Shown: piece by piece, positions 5,884-6,359 of the stretch | Layout: every line of letters begins with the position of its first letter | Numbering within the stretch: position 1 is the first letter of the stretch | NCBI GenBank assembly: GCA_003155175.1 | Contig: PMFP01000046.1 | Location: 6,022 to 12,380, forward strand | Source: Vulcanimicrobiota bacterium | GTDB lineage: Bacteria; Vulcanimicrobiota; Vulcanimicrobiia; Vulcanimicrobiales; Vulcanimicrobiaceae | Length of the DNA stretch: 6,359 nucleotides | Reading direction: 5' to 3' | Notes under the pieces: model-generated | Told to the model about the DNA's origin: nothing | Databases searched by the model: none | The model's input: the letters and a program-made list of their open reading frames with translations, nothing else | Translations under genes and position numbers: made by a program

Positions 5884-6359
5884 TTACTGCTGCGAAACGG
5901 CGAGCCCGACGGCTCCGGGTCCCGCGTGCGTCGCGATGACGGGACCGGCTTCAACGATCTCGAGCGACTTGGGTTCGACGCCGCCTAGCTTCGAGCGAAG
6001 CCGGTCGCGCGCGGCTTCGGCGGCGGCCGGCGCGTGCGTGTGCAAAACGACGTAGCGGGCATTGGCCGGGTCCGGCGTGGCCGCGATGCCCAGGTCGAGC
6101 ATCGTCTCTTGGGCGCGCGCGAAGGTGCGCACTTGCGCCTCGGCCTCGACCGCGCCGTCTTTGAAGCGGAGCACCGGGACGATCTTCATCAACGTACCGA
6201 TGGCGGCTTGCGCGCGGCCGATGCGGCCCGTGCGTTGCACGTGCGAGAGGTCGGCCAGGCAGGCGTAGAGCCGCTGCGTCTTGCGCTCGCGGTCGAGCGT
6301 CTCGCAGATCTGATCGACGCTCCGGCCGAGCAGCGCCAGCTCGCGCGCGCGCATGACGA
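5884..6359 (-). CDS. DegV-family fatty-acid-binding protein, 5' end cut by window edge
   Basis: About 158 C-terminal residues of a DegV/FakB-like protein. FakB members hold a fatty acid for phosphorylation by the kinase FakA. Visible features are the segment LADLSHVQRTGRIGRAQAAIGTL, matching the family's L-x-L-x-x-G-GRI block, then MKIVPVLRFKDGAV, VRTFARA, and the C-terminal GPVIATHAGPGAVGLAV. The ATG at 6354-6352 is internal: the frame continues to the window edge and the usual N-terminal EDD domain (family length about 280) must lie outside. Whether it serves fatty-acid phosphorylation here cannot be judged without the lipid-binding N-terminal half or a fakA neighbour. The stop TAA at 5886-5884 lies 7 bases before the hemW GTG, so the two genes are probably cotranscribed. 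Confidence 0.9.
   Translation of the reverse strand, partial: VMRARELALLGRSVDQICETLDRERKTQRLYACLADLSHVQRTGRIGRAQAAIGTLMKIVPVLRFKDGAVEAEAQVRTFARAQETMLDLGIAATPDPANARYVVLHTHAPAAAEAARDRLRSKLGGVEPKSLEIVEAGPVIATHAGPGAVGLAVSQQ

Noticed and set aside
4923..5939. 338-residue plus-strand open frame antisense to hemW
   Set aside because: Arg-rich shadow. HemW on the minus strand has its full motif set.
5877..5954. Longer hemW start at TTG 5954
   Set aside because: It adds 26 low-complexity residues that overlap degV coding sequence by 71 bases. The GTG at 5876 gives the usual 378-residue length.

Overview
This is one block of GC-rich bacterial DNA in which every gene I can support lies on the minus strand, so transcription runs from base 6359 towards base 1. 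In that order the genes are: the C-terminal half of a DegV-family lipid-binding protein (5' end outside the window), hemW (heme chaperone, radical-SAM family), a YacL-type membrane PIN/TRAM protein, ispD, ispF, a 184-residue protein that resembles only the C-terminal anticodon-binding region of glutamyl-tRNA synthetase, cysE (serine acetyltransferase) and cysS (cysteinyl-tRNA synthetase, 3' end outside the window). I saw no RNA genes, mobile elements, CRISPR arrays or long repeats. No non-coding gap exceeds 27 bases.

The packing is very tight. yacL/ispD, ispD/ispF and ispF/GluRS-like all overlap by four bases (GTGA, ATGA, GTGA), and the remaining gaps are 7, 20, 27 and 7 bases. GTG is the start codon in at least three genes and probably in five. 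There is no room for internal terminators or T-box leaders, so the whole window is probably part of one operon. I see no promoter in it.

The order yacL-ispD-ispF-gltX-cysE-cysS is the classic Bacillus/Clostridia arrangement. With the high GC and the short Bacillus-type CysE, it suggests a GC-rich member of the Terrabacteria (a Firmicutes, Chloroflexota, Eremiobacterota or Actinobacteria-like lineage). The sequence does not let me name the phylum with confidence.

Functionally, IspD and IspF carry out two steps of the MEP isoprenoid pathway. CysE makes O-acetylserine for cysteine synthesis, and CysS loads cysteine on tRNA. HemW handles heme. YacL is a membrane-anchored putative RNase of unsettled role. 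The real surprise is the gltX slot. The synthetase catalytic domain (HIGH and KMSKS motifs) is gone, and only an anticodon-binding-like domain remains. That domain has its own GTG start, a GGAG ribosome-binding site and translational coupling to ispF, so it looks like a maintained gene and not a decayed fragment.
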